From the NCBI GenBank assembly GCA_905197905.1, contig CAJKAP010000003.1:144801-208800 (forward strand): a DNA stretch of 64,000 nt. Direction: 5' to 3'. This document shows positions 41,545-50,493 of the stretch, one piece after another (position 1 is the first letter of the stretch; every line of letters begins with the position of its first letter). Under the pieces are notes generated by a model. It had not been told where the DNA came from and made no database searches. It saw only the letters and a program-made list of their open reading frames with translations. This DNA is from an uncultured Sutterella sp. (GTDB lineage Bacteria > Pseudomonadota > Gammaproteobacteria > Burkholderiales > Burkholderiaceae_F). Both the position numbers and the translations under genes were made by a program.

Positions 41545-42089
41545 AAGCGACTTGGGAAGCTCGAATTGAAAGCGCTATGCCCGCGAGACGTTATCGCCGA
41601 GGGTGGATGCTCTGGGTGATTTGGGGCACGATTGGCACAGCCTTGACGTTGCAAGACGCTGGCGAACACGTGCAGGTTTTAACCTCCTTTTGGCTCACCG
41701 CGCCATTTTGGCTCGCGTTTATCGCGTGGCCCATCTTTGTTGTTTGGCGCAAAGTACACGACCAAAAGCTGGCCGTAAAAGAAATTGAAGTTTTTGCAGT
41801 GCCCGCGATTTCGCTCTCCATGAGTTATTTGCGAGAGCGCGATGGGATTACTATTCCCGAAGGGTTGCTTGTTGACTATGTCGCCGAATCGCAGAGCGAC
41901 TGGGCACAGTTTAAGTTGCCAGACACCGATATCCCTGCGCGTCCTGAGGCAGGGATTGAAGAGCCTGTGTGGCGACTTGCAACGCTTGAGAAGTGGGCAG
42001 ACGGCATCAATGAGCAAGAAACCTTTACGCCGATTCTAGAATTGCGTACTTGGATTCGCGCCTTAGCGCACGCGGAGCGCTTTAGCTAA
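41541..42089 (+). CDS. Predicted two-helix membrane protein coupled to the RlmN-like gene
   Basis: 182 residues. The ATG at 41541 overlaps the TGA of the upstream gene in the four bases ATGA, implying translational coupling; GAAGGAGAG provides the ribosome site. Two hydrophobic segments lie near residues 22-40 (WMLWVIWGTIGTALTL) and 52-72 (FWLTAPFWLAFIAWPIFVVW), then a long charged C-terminal part of about 110 residues (KEIEVFAVPAISLSMSYLRE). The N-terminus is positively charged (ARRYRRGW), suggesting N-in, C-in topology. I recognise no family. Confidence 0.65.
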   Translation: MKATWEARIESAMPARRYRRGWMLWVIWGTIGTALTLQDAGEHVQVLTSFWLTAPFWLAFIAWPIFVVWRKVHDQKLAVKEIEVFAVPAISLSMSYLRERDGITIPEGLLVDYVAESQSDWAQFKLPDTDIPARPEAGIEEPVWRLATLEKWADGINEQETFTPILELRTWIRALAHAERFS

Positions 42090-42101
42090 AGCACAAAAAA
42101 G

Positions 42102-42128
42102 AGGCTTATCGCGATAAACGATAAGCCT
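42102..42128. terminator. Bidirectional terminator between the membrane-protein gene and xth
   Basis: AGGCTTATCG (42102-42111) pairs perfectly with CGATAAGCCT (42119-42128) around CGATAAA, flanked by A-run and T-run. The genes converge. Confidence 0.88.
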
Positions 42129-42152
42129 TTAATTTATGGGCGTTAGCCCCAA

Positions 42153-42965
42153 TTAGTCCGTGATCGTGACCGTCACTGGCGTATGGTCAGAGGGCTGATT
42201 CCAGGAGCGTGGCTCAGAGTCAATCCCCACCGCGCTCACTTTCTCTTTCAGGGCATCCGAGACCAAGAGCAAGTCAATGCGAAGCCCCATGTTGCGATCA
42301 AAAGCGGCATTGCGATAATCCCACCAAGAGAAGTGACCGCCTGCGGCTTCTTTTAAGCGATAGCTGTCTGAGAGCCCCACCGAGCAGAGTCGGGCAAAGG
42401 CGTTGCGTTCTGGCGTCGAGGTGAGTACTTTTTCGCGCCAGCGCTCTGCATCCCACACATCGCGATCTTCTGGGGCTAAATTAAAGTCACCACCCATCAC
42501 CAGACGCGGGTAAGTGGCGAGTTCCCCTTCAATAAAGCGGGCAAGCGCTTCAAACCAATCAAGTTTATAGAGATACTTCCAGCTGCCCAATTCGTTGCCA
42601 TTGGGAATATAGCCCCCAATGAAACGAATGGCGTCTTTTTTCTTGCCACCTTTAGGCGTGAGCGTTGCCGTCACAAGGCGCTTTTGTTCATCAGGGAACC
42701 CTGGCAAATTGAGGACCACATCCGTGGGCGCTTCAAAGGTCGCTTTCTTTGAGAGGAGCGCCACGCCGTTATAGGTTTTCTGACCACAAAAGACCACATC
42801 GTAGCCAGCGGGTTCAATTTCAGCGGCAGGGAATTGCTCATCGATTAATTTCGTTTCTTGCAGTACAACAGCATCCACCCCGGTTTTTTCTAACCAGGAG
42901 AGAAGTTGCGGCAAACGTACGCGGAGCGAATTCACGTTCCAACTGGCAAAGGTGTATTGACTCAC
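42153..42965 (-). CDS. xth: Exodeoxyribonuclease III
   Basis: 270 residues, as expected. The AP endonuclease and 3'-5' exonuclease of base-excision repair. Motifs of the ExoIII/APE1 fold: FASWNVNSLRVRLPQLLSWL, VVLQETKLIDEQFP (metal Glu), GGYIPNGNELGSWKYLYKLD (catalytic Tyr region), VMGGDFNLAPEDRDVWD, RIDLLLVSD and SDHTPVTVTI at the C-terminus (Asp-His pair). It is downstream of prlC on the same strand, after a strong hairpin. Confidence 0.96.
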   Translation of the reverse strand: MSQYTFASWNVNSLRVRLPQLLSWLEKTGVDAVVLQETKLIDEQFPAAEIEPAGYDVVFCGQKTYNGVALLSKKATFEAPTDVVLNLPGFPDEQKRLVTATLTPKGGKKKDAIRFIGGYIPNGNELGSWKYLYKLDWFEALARFIEGELATYPRLVMGGDFNLAPEDRDVWDAERWREKVLTSTPERNAFARLCSVGLSDSYRLKEAAGGHFSWWDYRNAAFDRNMGLRIDLLLVSDALKEKVSAVGIDSEPRSWNQPSDHTPVTVTITD

Positions 42966-42992
42966 GGAAGGTCTCCAAAGGGTGTTGGGGGA

Positions 42993-43026
42993 TTGCTTTG
43001 CGTGACGAGTCTGCCACGCAAAGCAA
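42993..43026. terminator. Perfect 12-bp hairpin between prlC and xth
   Basis: TTGCTTTGCGTG (42993-43004) pairs with CACGCAAAGCAA (43015-43026) with a 10-base loop, just after the prlC stop on the minus strand. No U-run, so possibly a Rho-assisted end or an mRNA-stability element. Confidence 0.65.
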
Positions 43027-43036
43027 GCGTTCAGGA

Positions 43037-45079
43037 TTAGTGCAGGTCTTCAGCCATCCCGCTGTGGCGCATCAGAGCGTCCAAGGTTGGCTTACGACCA
43101 CGGAAGGCAACAAAGCTATCCATGGCGTCACGGCTAGAGCCCTGAGCGAGGATTTCCGCTTCAAAGCGAGCCCCCGTCTTGGGGTTCAAAATCCCTTCTT
43201 CTTCAAAGGCGGCAAAGGCGTCAGAAGAAAGCACTTCAGCCCACTTGTAGCTGTAGTACCCTGCGGCATAGCCACCTGCGAAGATATGACCAAAGCTCTG
43301 CGGGAAGCGATGGTAGGCAGGCGGGAAGACGACAGAGACTTCCTTGCGAACCGCATCGAGCAACTCTAAGAAGTTGCCCTTTTCTGGATCAAAGTCCATA
43401 TGAACGAGCATATCAAAGAGTGCAAATTCAACTTGGCGCACGCAGGCAAGCCCCGACTGGAAGTTCTTTGCCGCAAGCATCTTTTCAAAGAGCTCTTTGG
43501 GAAGCTTTGCGCCCGTGTCGACGTGAGAAGAGAGGCCTTCCACAACCGCCCATTCCCAAGCGAAGTTTTCCATAAACTGGCTAGGCAACTCCACAGCGTC
43601 CCATTCCACTCCGTTGATGCCAGAAACGGCGAGTTCCTTTTGCTGGGTGAGCATATGATGAAGCCCATGACCCATTTCGTGGAAAAGGGTGGTCACATCG
43701 TCGTGCGTCATCGTGGAGGGCTTACCGTTCACACCTGGCGCAAAGTTGCAGACCAAGTAAGCCACAGGCGTTTGCACCTTGCCGTTAACGACAACGCGAG
43801 AGCGATCCGAGTCCATCCAAGCGCCAGAGCGCTTCCCTTCACGAGCGTAAAGGTCAACGTAGAGGTTAGCTAACACTTCGCCGTTACGCGTCAATTCAAA
43901 GAATTTCACATCGGGATGCCAGACGCTGACTTTCTTTTCTTCAAACTTCACGCTGTAGAGCGTTTCAATCAACTTAAAGAGACCAGAGAAAACTGTGGGT
44001 TCCGTGAAGTACTGCTTCACTTCCTGGTCAGAGTAGCTGTAGCGTGCTTGACGCAGCTTTTCCGACACCCAAGCCTGATCCCAGGGTTGCATATCGTTAA
44101 TGCCAAGCGAGTCTTTAGCAAACTCACGCATTTCTTTCATATCGCGTTCCGCGTAGGGCTTAGCGCGAGTGGCGAGTTGACGCAAGAACGCCGTGACTTC
44201 TTCTGGGCTATCGGCCATCTTCGTTGCAAGAGACGATTCCGCATAGTTCTTAAAGCCCAAAAGGACAGCTTCTTCATGACGAAGCTTCAAGATTTCGTTG
44301 ATGATTGGCGTATTGTCGAGCTTCTCACCGCTAAATTCTGAAGCGCGCGTCACAAAGGCGCGATAAATCGTTTCGCGTAACTGACGGTTGTCTGCATACT
44401 GCATCACAGGAAGGTAAGACGGGTACTGAAGCGTAATTCGCCAGCCTTCTTTTTCCTGCTGAGCGGCCTGCATCGCGAAGAGCGCTTTGACATCCTTAGG
44501 AATCCCAGCGAGCTCTGCCTCATCCGTGATCACCATGTCCCAAGCGTTGGTCGCATCGAGCAGGTTTTCGCCAAACTTTTGCGAGAGAAGCGAGAGCTTT
44601 TCGCCAATTTCCTTCACCTTAGCGCGTTCTGCTGGTGGCAAATCTGCACCACTTAAGCGGAAGTCACGGATCTCACGATTAATAATGCGAGCACGCACCG
44701 GATCGTAAGAAGCAAACTCAGGCGACGCGGCCATCGCTTTATATTTGGCAAAGAGCGCTTCGTTTTGGCTCAAATCGATAAAGCGCTGCGTCACGGCAGG
44801 GAGTTCTGCGTTATACGCGTCACGCAGTGCTGGCGTATCCATCACGCTCTTTAAGTGACCAGCCGCCCCCCAAGCGCGGGAGAAAAGCTCAACCGCAGCG
44901 TTTAAGGGTTCCACCACGTCTTCCCACGTAGCGGGCGTTTCCGCGGCCGTGGCTTTTGCCACGGTGGCGTCTAAACGTTCACCCAACACTTTCACGGCTT
45001 CGCCAATGTGTTCTGGGCGAATCGCCGCGTAATCAATCAAACCATCAATGTGAATCAGAGGATTTTTTTCTTCAGTCAT
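43037..45079 (-). CDS. prlC: Oligopeptidase A, M3 family
   Basis: 680 residues from the ATG at 45079, preceded by AGAAGGAATT; a start eight codons upstream has no better site. A cytosolic zinc metallopeptidase that degrades peptides and signal peptides. The catalytic HExxH is in VTTLFHEMGHGLHHML, with the third ligand Glu in the following helix (GVEWDAVELPSQFMENFAWE). N-terminal landmark HIGEAVKVLGERLDA; C-terminal SFGHIFAGGYAAGYYSYKWA and the GSSRDAMDSFVAFRGRKPTL segment are diagnostic. Downstream of folD by 67 bases, same strand. Confidence 0.96.
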   Translation of the reverse strand: MTEEKNPLIHIDGLIDYAAIRPEHIGEAVKVLGERLDATVAKATAAETPATWEDVVEPLNAAVELFSRAWGAAGHLKSVMDTPALRDAYNAELPAVTQRFIDLSQNEALFAKYKAMAASPEFASYDPVRARIINREIRDFRLSGADLPPAERAKVKEIGEKLSLLSQKFGENLLDATNAWDMVITDEAELAGIPKDVKALFAMQAAQQEKEGWRITLQYPSYLPVMQYADNRQLRETIYRAFVTRASEFSGEKLDNTPIINEILKLRHEEAVLLGFKNYAESSLATKMADSPEEVTAFLRQLATRAKPYAERDMKEMREFAKDSLGINDMQPWDQAWVSEKLRQARYSYSDQEVKQYFTEPTVFSGLFKLIETLYSVKFEEKKVSVWHPDVKFFELTRNGEVLANLYVDLYAREGKRSGAWMDSDRSRVVVNGKVQTPVAYLVCNFAPGVNGKPSTMTHDDVTTLFHEMGHGLHHMLTQQKELAVSGINGVEWDAVELPSQFMENFAWEWAVVEGLSSHVDTGAKLPKELFEKMLAAKNFQSGLACVRQVEFALFDMLVHMDFDPEKGNFLELLDAVRKEVSVVFPPAYHRFPQSFGHIFAGGYAAGYYSYKWAEVLSSDAFAAFEEEGILNPKTGARFEAEILAQGSSRDAMDSFVAFRGRKPTLDALMRHSGMAEDLH

Positions 45080-45146
45080 AATTCCTTCTTTTTGTCTTTT
45101 CATGTGTGACCATGATCAGTCAACGAGGCAGTCAACGGGACTCCAA

Positions 45147-45998
45147 TTAGAGTCCTAAACGGCGTTCGACTGCTTCCACGGTATTGGTCATAAGCATAGC
45201 AATAGTCATTGGGCCCACGCCACCTGGCACGGGAGTAATGGCACCCGCTACTTCCTTGGCGCTTTCAAAGTCCACGTCACCGCAGAGTTTGCCGTTTTCA
45301 TCGCGGTTCATACCGACGTCAATCACCACAGCGCCAGGCTTTAACATATCACCCTTAATCATCTTAGCGCGACCCACAGCGGCAACGACGACGTCTGCGT
45401 TACGAAGGATTTCAGCCAAATTCTTCGTGCGGCTATGAGCGACCGTGACGGTAGCGTTCTTTTCAAGAAGCATGATGGCTTGGGGCTTCCCAACAATATT
45501 GGAGCGACCCACAACCACGGCGTTCTTCCCTTCGAGTTCACAGTTAGCGGACTCAAGCAACTTCATCACCCCGTAAGGCGTGCAAGGACGAAAACCTGCG
45601 CGACCCGTCATCAAGGAGCCTGCACTCACCACGTGGAAGCCGTCCACGTCTTTTTCAGGCGCAATATTCTGAATGATCAATTCTGAAGAAAGGTGTTTGG
45701 GAAGGGGCAACTGCACCAAAATCCCGTCCACTTCTGGGTCGTTATTTAAGCGGTGCACGTGAGCGAGCAATTCTTCTTCAGTGGTTTCGGCAGGAAGACG
45801 CACTTCAATCGAGCGAATGCCTGTGTTTTCGCAAGCCTTAATTTTGTTACGCACATAGACTTGGCTAGCAGGATCTTCACCCACGAGCACCACGGCGAGA
45901 CCCGGTTGATGACCATGTTGACGGCACACTTCGGCGCGAGCTTTCAAGGCAACTTGCAGTTCGTTAGCGAGTTTTTTACCGTCGATAATCTGAGTCAT
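45147..45998 (-). CDS. folD: Methylenetetrahydrofolate dehydrogenase/cyclohydrolase
   Basis: 283 residues, typical of FolD. It interconverts methylene-THF and formyl-THF with NADP. Landmarks: IIDGKKLANELQ, LAVVLVGEDPASQVYVRNKI (catalytic Lys), DGILVQLPLPKHL (signature), EKDVDGFHVVSAGSL, FRPCTPYGVMKLL, AVVVGRSNIVGKPQAIMLL, ATVTVAHSRT and the C-terminal signature PGGVGPMTIAMLMTNTVEA. GGAGAATTCC precedes the ATG. Confidence 0.98.
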   Translation of the reverse strand: MTQIIDGKKLANELQVALKARAEVCRQHGHQPGLAVVLVGEDPASQVYVRNKIKACENTGIRSIEVRLPAETTEEELLAHVHRLNNDPEVDGILVQLPLPKHLSSELIIQNIAPEKDVDGFHVVSAGSLMTGRAGFRPCTPYGVMKLLESANCELEGKNAVVVGRSNIVGKPQAIMLLEKNATVTVAHSRTKNLAEILRNADVVVAAVGRAKMIKGDMLKPGAVVIDVGMNRDENGKLCGDVDFESAKEVAGAITPVPGGVGPMTIAMLMTNTVEAVERRLGL

Positions 45999-46028
45999 GG
46001 AATTCTCCAGAGAAAGAAAACGAAAAAA

Positions 46029-46060
46029 GACGGATTCTCATCACGATGAGAAGGTCCGTC
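46029..46060 (-). terminator. Terminator of the DctR-like regulator gene
   Basis: GACGGA-TTCTCAT-CACG-ATGAGAA-(GG)-TCCGTC forms a long stem with one small bulge. The minus-strand exit is CTTTTTTCGTTTTC. Confidence 0.85.
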
Positions 46061-46125
46061 TCCTTTCGAGCATTAATAGAAATAGAAAACTGTAGCTAGC
46101 AGCACGCGCTTTTGGCCTTTGTGCT

Positions 46126-46782
46126 TTACTGCTGCGGATTACGCATCAGGTTGCTGTTCATCACAACACGCATCAAGTCAGCGACTGTACCGGAATTGGT
46201 CTTATCCATAATCGAAGCACGGTGAGCTTCCACCGTCTTAATGGAAATGCCCAAATCGTCAGCGATCTGCTTATTCAAACGACCATTAATAATGCGTTCG
46301 AGCACCTGCTGTTCACGCGGCGTCAAGCGAGAAAGGAGCAATTCGTTCATGCTTTCGCTTTCTTTTTTCATGTGACGTTCACGCGCTTCGGTGAGCATGC
46401 GTTCAACGAGCTGCTTCAAGGCGGCTTGTTCAAACGGTTTTTCGATAAAGTCCACAGCCCCGCGCTTCAGAGCATTCACCGCCATCGAGACATCACCGTG
46501 ACCGGTGATGAAAATAATTGGAAGGTCAGCGTCGCGAGCGAGCAAGTGTTCCTGGACTTCAAGACCACTCATCCCTGGCATACGCACATCCAACACGAGA
46601 ACGGCGATGGCTTTCGGGTCATACTTAGCGATGAAGCTCTCCCCACTGTCGTAGAGTTCTACTCGATAGTCGCTTGCTTCAAGCAACCACTTGAGAGAAT
46701 CACGAACAGCTTCATCATCGTCAACGACGTATACGGTTCCTAGCGTTTCAGGGGTATCGGCACCATAGTCATAAGGGAACAT
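46126..46782 (-). CDS. dctR: FixJ/DctR-type response regulator
   Basis: 218 residues from the ATG at 46782 (an in-frame start six codons upstream is possible). N-terminal receiver: YVVDDDEAVRDSLKWLL acidic pocket, phosphorylated Asp in VLVLDVRMPGMSG, switch Thr in IIFITGHGDVSMAV and Lys in VDFIEKPFEQ. C-terminal LuxR/NarL-type helix-turn-helix LTPREQQVLERIINGRLNKQ and ISIKTVEAHRASIM. It belongs to the FixJ/TtrR/DctR group. Encoded after the large sensor kinase, so the two form a two-component pair. The target is unknown; a C4-dicarboxylate function is suggested by the sensor's similarity to DctS. Confidence 0.88.
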   Translation of the reverse strand: MFPYDYGADTPETLGTVYVVDDDEAVRDSLKWLLEASDYRVELYDSGESFIAKYDPKAIAVLVLDVRMPGMSGLEVQEHLLARDADLPIIFITGHGDVSMAVNALKRGAVDFIEKPFEQAALKQLVERMLTEARERHMKKESESMNELLLSRLTPREQQVLERIINGRLNKQIADDLGISIKTVEAHRASIMDKTNSGTVADLMRVVMNSNLMRNPQQ

Positions 46783-46917
46783 TCGTTCAAGCCTCCGCAC
46801 TCATAAATAGGTGTGAACATTGTATCAATATTTAAAACGAAATTCACCCCCTAAACAGCGTGTTCACAGGGAGTTTGACGAAAATTTTTTCGTTTTTTTG
46901 ATGTATGAAAAAGAATA

Positions 46918-46949
46918 AAGAGGATTTCACATTTGCGCAAAATCCTCTT
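46918..46949 (-). terminator. Hairpin between the sensor kinase and response regulator genes
   Basis: AAGAGGATTT (46918-46927) pairs with AAATCCTCTT (46940-46949), 10 bp. The minus-strand exit is TTTATTC, so it could terminate or attenuate the kinase transcript before the regulator gene. Confidence 0.65.
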
Positions 46950-46975
46950 ATTCCTTCTCGCACTAGTTAAAAGAC

Positions 46976-49366
46976 TTAAATTACCTCGTCCGTTTCGTGC
47001 ACAACGGGAATGGTGAAAGTAAAGGTGGTTCCACCGCCAGGCGTATCGGTCACCACAATACGACCGTGGTGAATTTCCACAATCGAGCGACAGATATTAA
47101 GCCCCATGCCCATGCCTTCGGCTTTGGTGGAGAAGAAGGCATCAAAGAGTTTGCCTTTATTTTCGTCACTAATGCCTGGGCCATGGTCGACCACACAGAA
47201 TTGGACCATTGATTTGTCGTCGTTTAAGCCCACATCGAGGTCAATCGTTGGGTTGGCGAAGCCTTGCCCCGCTTCCATCGCGTTTTTAAGGAGATTTAAG
47301 AGTAACTGTTCAAGCATCACCGCGTCGCCCACCATGTTGGGGAGATCGGGCGCAACGTTCACATGAATTTCCGTCTTCAATTTATTGGCCTGCAAAATCG
47401 CCAATTCCATCGTTTCCGAAACAATCGTCTCTGGCGCGACAGAAGTCAATTGCGGGTCCGTTTTCTTAGCAAACCCACGAATACGCTTAATAATCGAGGC
47501 GGCACGCTGGGCTTGCTTATTGATTTTTTCAAGCGCTGTGAGGGTGTCTTCTTGGCTTAATTTTCCCGCGCCAATCATGTAGCTTGCCCCCGTGGCGTAG
47601 TTAGAAATAGCGGCGAGCGGCTGATTTAATTCATGCGCCAAGGAGCTTGCCATTTCCCCCATTGTCACCAAGCGTTGTGTGGTTTCGGCTTGGCGGAGCT
47701 GATTTTCAAGCGCTAATTCCGTTTCACGCAACTGCGTAATGTCGGTCGCAATAATCATCATGGCGGGCATATCGTCCGTCCAGACCATGGGCTGCATACG
47801 GGCATAGAACCACTTTTTCGTCGTTTCATCAAAAACGCCCTGGCGGCTAATCACTAGCGGTTGATGACGAATCAATTCGTAGAGGCGCTGAGCCCCCGCG
47901 GGACCACGACCAAAAATCTGCTCATAAGGCGTATTGCGGAAAAGAAGTTGCGGCTCTGGCGTATTTAAGCTCACCACGCAAATCGCCGAGTTCATCGACT
48001 GCACCACGCGCGTGAAACGCTCGTGTGCGGCTTTCATACGTTCACGAGAACGCTTCTGTTCGGTGATGTCGTAGAGCTCTCCAATCCAGCCAATCGCCTG
48101 ACCGCGTTCATTCAAAAGCGGCGAAATATTCATCTGCCCATCAAAAACGCTACCGTCTTTGCGGCGCACACCCACTTCCATCGTGCGAGCACGACGGTCA
48201 TCGGGGTTTGTCATCGCGGCGCGGGCTAAGAGCGTAATATCTTTGTCCCAATAGGGGTAGGGGATCGTGGCGTCCATGAGGTCTTCGTTAGTAAAGCCCG
48301 TGAGACACTGGAACGTATCGTTCACAAAGAGGATCTTCCCGTCCATATCGGAGACTCGCACCCCAGCAACAGAGGATTCCGACATCGCCACACGAAGCGC
48401 ATATTCTGCGGAAAGACGCTGGTGAGCACGGTGCTGTAAGCGCTGATAGCGAAGGAGTAGGGTGAGCGAGAGCCCAAGCAAACACGCTAAGGCCAAAATC
48501 ATCCAGAGCTTTAAGTTGTTGATCGTAAAGAGCTCATGGTCGTAGCTCACCGATTCCAGCGAGAGCTGTGGATCGTTAAAGATAGGAATCTGGGTGCTGT
48601 AGCTAACACCTGCGTCCAAAAGAGAATCTTCACCCGAGACGCCTTCTTGCGCGACCAACAAGGGTTTGCCTTCACGCGTCAGCGTAAAGGTGTAGCGGTT
48701 GTGCCCCATGATGTCGGCTTCGTCACTAATTAAGCGACTCAAGTTGACGCGAGCAATCAAGAGCTGATCAGGAATCGCCGTTGGCACAATGATGTCGACA
48801 AAGACCGTGTTGTGCGGATCAAGCGTATAAGGGCGCGTGACAAGCGGGGAATCTCTAAAGAAGGCCGTTTCAATATTGCGGCGAAGTTCTGCGGAACCTA
48901 CTAGGCTATGCGCTTGATCGAGCACATCTTCGCTGTGGCTCGTTGAGGCCCAGGCGCCCAACACTTCAAAGCGACGGTTAACGAGTTCCAACCCCACGAC
49001 TTCACGACGGTCTTGCAAAAAGCCCGCGGCTGCCATATCGGAACTTGCCAAGCGCTGGCCTGTGCCAGGAATTTGCATGAGGCGAAGCCCCGTTCTCTGC
49101 AAGAGTTCACTCGTACTTAAAAGGCGACTTTCAATACTCTGAGAGAGGAGTTCAGTGGACTGCTGCAAGCGGACAATTTCGGCTTTGCGATCAGCGTCAA
49201 TTAAATAGAGCACCACCGAGAGAAAACAGGTGGCCATCAGGAGAAGCGCAATCCAAGAGGCGTAAATCCCGAGGCGCGAGGTGGCGCGGTCGGTATTGTG
49301 CTTCTGACCTAAATTGAGGTGCTGCAGAGTTTGAGCAACTTGTTCGTTTTCGGTGTTGTAGGCCAT
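46976..49366 (-). CDS. dctS: DctS-like membrane sensor histidine kinase with PAS domains
   Basis: 796 residues. A first membrane helix near 35-55 (IALLLMATCFLSVVLYLI), an extracytoplasmic cache-like sensor of about 225 residues, then a second helix (LWMILALACLLGLSLTLLL, near 280-300). Two PAS regions follow (VAGVRVSDMDGKILFVNDTF; WIGELYDITEQKR), then a third less clear PAS (FTRVVQSMNSAICVVSL). The HisKA block is MASSLAHELNQPLAAISNYA, with the phosphoacceptor His near residue 580, and the HATPase has QLLLNLLKNAMEAGQG, VVDHGPGISDENKG and GMGMGLNICRSIVEIHHG. Architecture and sequence resemble the DctS group that senses C4-dicarboxylates; the ligand is inferred. Paired with the regulator downstream. 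Confidence 0.87.
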   Translation of the reverse strand: MAYNTENEQVAQTLQHLNLGQKHNTDRATSRLGIYASWIALLLMATCFLSVVLYLIDADRKAEIVRLQQSTELLSQSIESRLLSTSELLQRTGLRLMQIPGTGQRLASSDMAAAGFLQDRREVVGLELVNRRFEVLGAWASTSHSEDVLDQAHSLVGSAELRRNIETAFFRDSPLVTRPYTLDPHNTVFVDIIVPTAIPDQLLIARVNLSRLISDEADIMGHNRYTFTLTREGKPLLVAQEGVSGEDSLLDAGVSYSTQIPIFNDPQLSLESVSYDHELFTINNLKLWMILALACLLGLSLTLLLRYQRLQHRAHQRLSAEYALRVAMSESSVAGVRVSDMDGKILFVNDTFQCLTGFTNEDLMDATIPYPYWDKDITLLARAAMTNPDDRRARTMEVGVRRKDGSVFDGQMNISPLLNERGQAIGWIGELYDITEQKRSRERMKAAHERFTRVVQSMNSAICVVSLNTPEPQLLFRNTPYEQIFGRGPAGAQRLYELIRHQPLVISRQGVFDETTKKWFYARMQPMVWTDDMPAMMIIATDITQLRETELALENQLRQAETTQRLVTMGEMASSLAHELNQPLAAISNYATGASYMIGAGKLSQEDTLTALEKINKQAQRAASIIKRIRGFAKKTDPQLTSVAPETIVSETMELAILQANKLKTEIHVNVAPDLPNMVGDAVMLEQLLLNLLKNAMEAGQGFANPTIDLDVGLNDDKSMVQFCVVDHGPGISDENKGKLFDAFFSTKAEGMGMGLNICRSIVEIHHGRIVVTDTPGGGTTFTFTIPVVHETDEVI

Positions 49367-49697
49367 AGTGCGTTAAGGCGCGTGCCAAAGACATCGATTC
49401 CTGCTCTGGCACAAAATTCTTTTTTCGTTAAGGGGGCTATTCAAAAAGCACGAGGAGAGAGACTCGCGTTTTTCGTGGCTTTCTTTTCCACTCACGTCAG
49501 CAAAGAAAGCAATTGGTGAAAATTTTATCAAGGAGCGCTCTTTAGTGCATAGTCCTAAAGTGTTTCTCTCTTCTGAGTAAGTCCGATCCGCTTTCTCGCT
49601 GAGAGAAACGGTGAATCTGTGAGATAATACGCGCAATCCTCTTTTTTGAAGAGAAGGCGCGCCTTCTCAGACACAACACACAGGAAACAAAAACATC
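49367..49697. other. Divergent intergenic region between the DctS-like gene and rpiA
   Basis: 331 bases without a supported gene. It should contain both promoters. GAGATAAT near 49620-49627 is a plausible -10 for rpiA, but no matching -35 is convincing. No tRNA or long hairpin is seen. Confidence 0.45.
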
Positions 49698-50363
49698 ATG
49701 GCTCTCACTCAACAAGAATTGAAGCGTGAAGTTGCCCGCGCGGCATTGGCTTTTGTCGAAGAAGGCAAGATTTTGGGCGTGGGTACGGGTTCGACCGTGG
49801 ACCTCTTCATTGATCAGCTCCCTGAGATTCGTGATCGTATCGTGGCTTGTGTGTCCTCGAGCATCCGTTCGACCCAGCGCCTTGAAGCCTTGGGCTTTAA
49901 AGTGCTCGATATGAACGAAGTTGACCGCATTGGCGTTTATGTTGACGGCGCAGATGAAATCTCGCCCGACTTCTCCATGATCAAAGGGGGCGGTGGCGCA
50001 CTCACGCGTGAGAAGATCGTCGCTTCGATTTCGGAAAAGTTTGTGTGTATTGCCGATCAGTCCAAGGCTGTGGACGTGTTGGGTCGCTTTCCACTTCCTG
50101 TGGAAGTGATTCCGATGGCAGCGCGTGCCATTCAGGCTCGCCTTGAAGCCTTGGGGGGTACGGTCAAAAAGCGTGACTTTGTGACCGATAATGGTTGCTG
50201 GATTTTGGATACGTCTGATTTGGCGATTACGGATCCGGTGGCTCTTGAAAAAGAAATTAATTCCTGGCCTGGGGTGGTGACCGTTGGCCTCTTTGCTGAA
50301 CGTGGCGCAGATGTGCTTCTTTTAGGCACACAAGACGGCGTGAAAGAATCTCGCCGCCCGTAA
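49698..50363 (+). CDS. rpiA: Ribose-5-phosphate isomerase A
   Basis: 221 residues. It interconverts ribose-5-phosphate and ribulose-5-phosphate in the pentose phosphate pathway. Markers: LGVGTGSTVDLFIDQL, YVDGADEISPDFSMIKGGGG, ALTREKIVASISEKFVCIAD and the DNGCWILDTSDL segment. CACAGGAAACA precedes the ATG as ribosome site. Monocistronic. Confidence 0.98.
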   Translation: MALTQQELKREVARAALAFVEEGKILGVGTGSTVDLFIDQLPEIRDRIVACVSSSIRSTQRLEALGFKVLDMNEVDRIGVYVDGADEISPDFSMIKGGGGALTREKIVASISEKFVCIADQSKAVDVLGRFPLPVEVIPMAARAIQARLEALGGTVKKRDFVTDNGCWILDTSDLAITDPVALEKEINSWPGVVTVGLFAERGADVLLLGTQDGVKESRRP

Positions 50364-50415
50364 TGCGCAGAAGTGCTCTTCTGAAGTGGGAGGAGCCCTT
50401 TTTTCAGACAAAGAA

Positions 50416-50467
50416 AAACCCTAGCCGATACAACTTTCTCTAGGAGGAAGGATTTCGTCTAGGGTTT
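50416..50467 (-). terminator. Hairpin downstream of yggX (and rpiA)
   Basis: AAACCCTAG (50416-50424) and CTAGGGTTT (50459-50467) are perfect complements with a 34-base insert. The minus-strand exit is GGGTTTTTCTTTG, a good U-run for yggX, and the plus strand exits at TACTTTTTG. Confidence 0.7.
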
Positions 50468-50493
50468 ACTTTTTGAGCAAATCGCGCTTTCGA

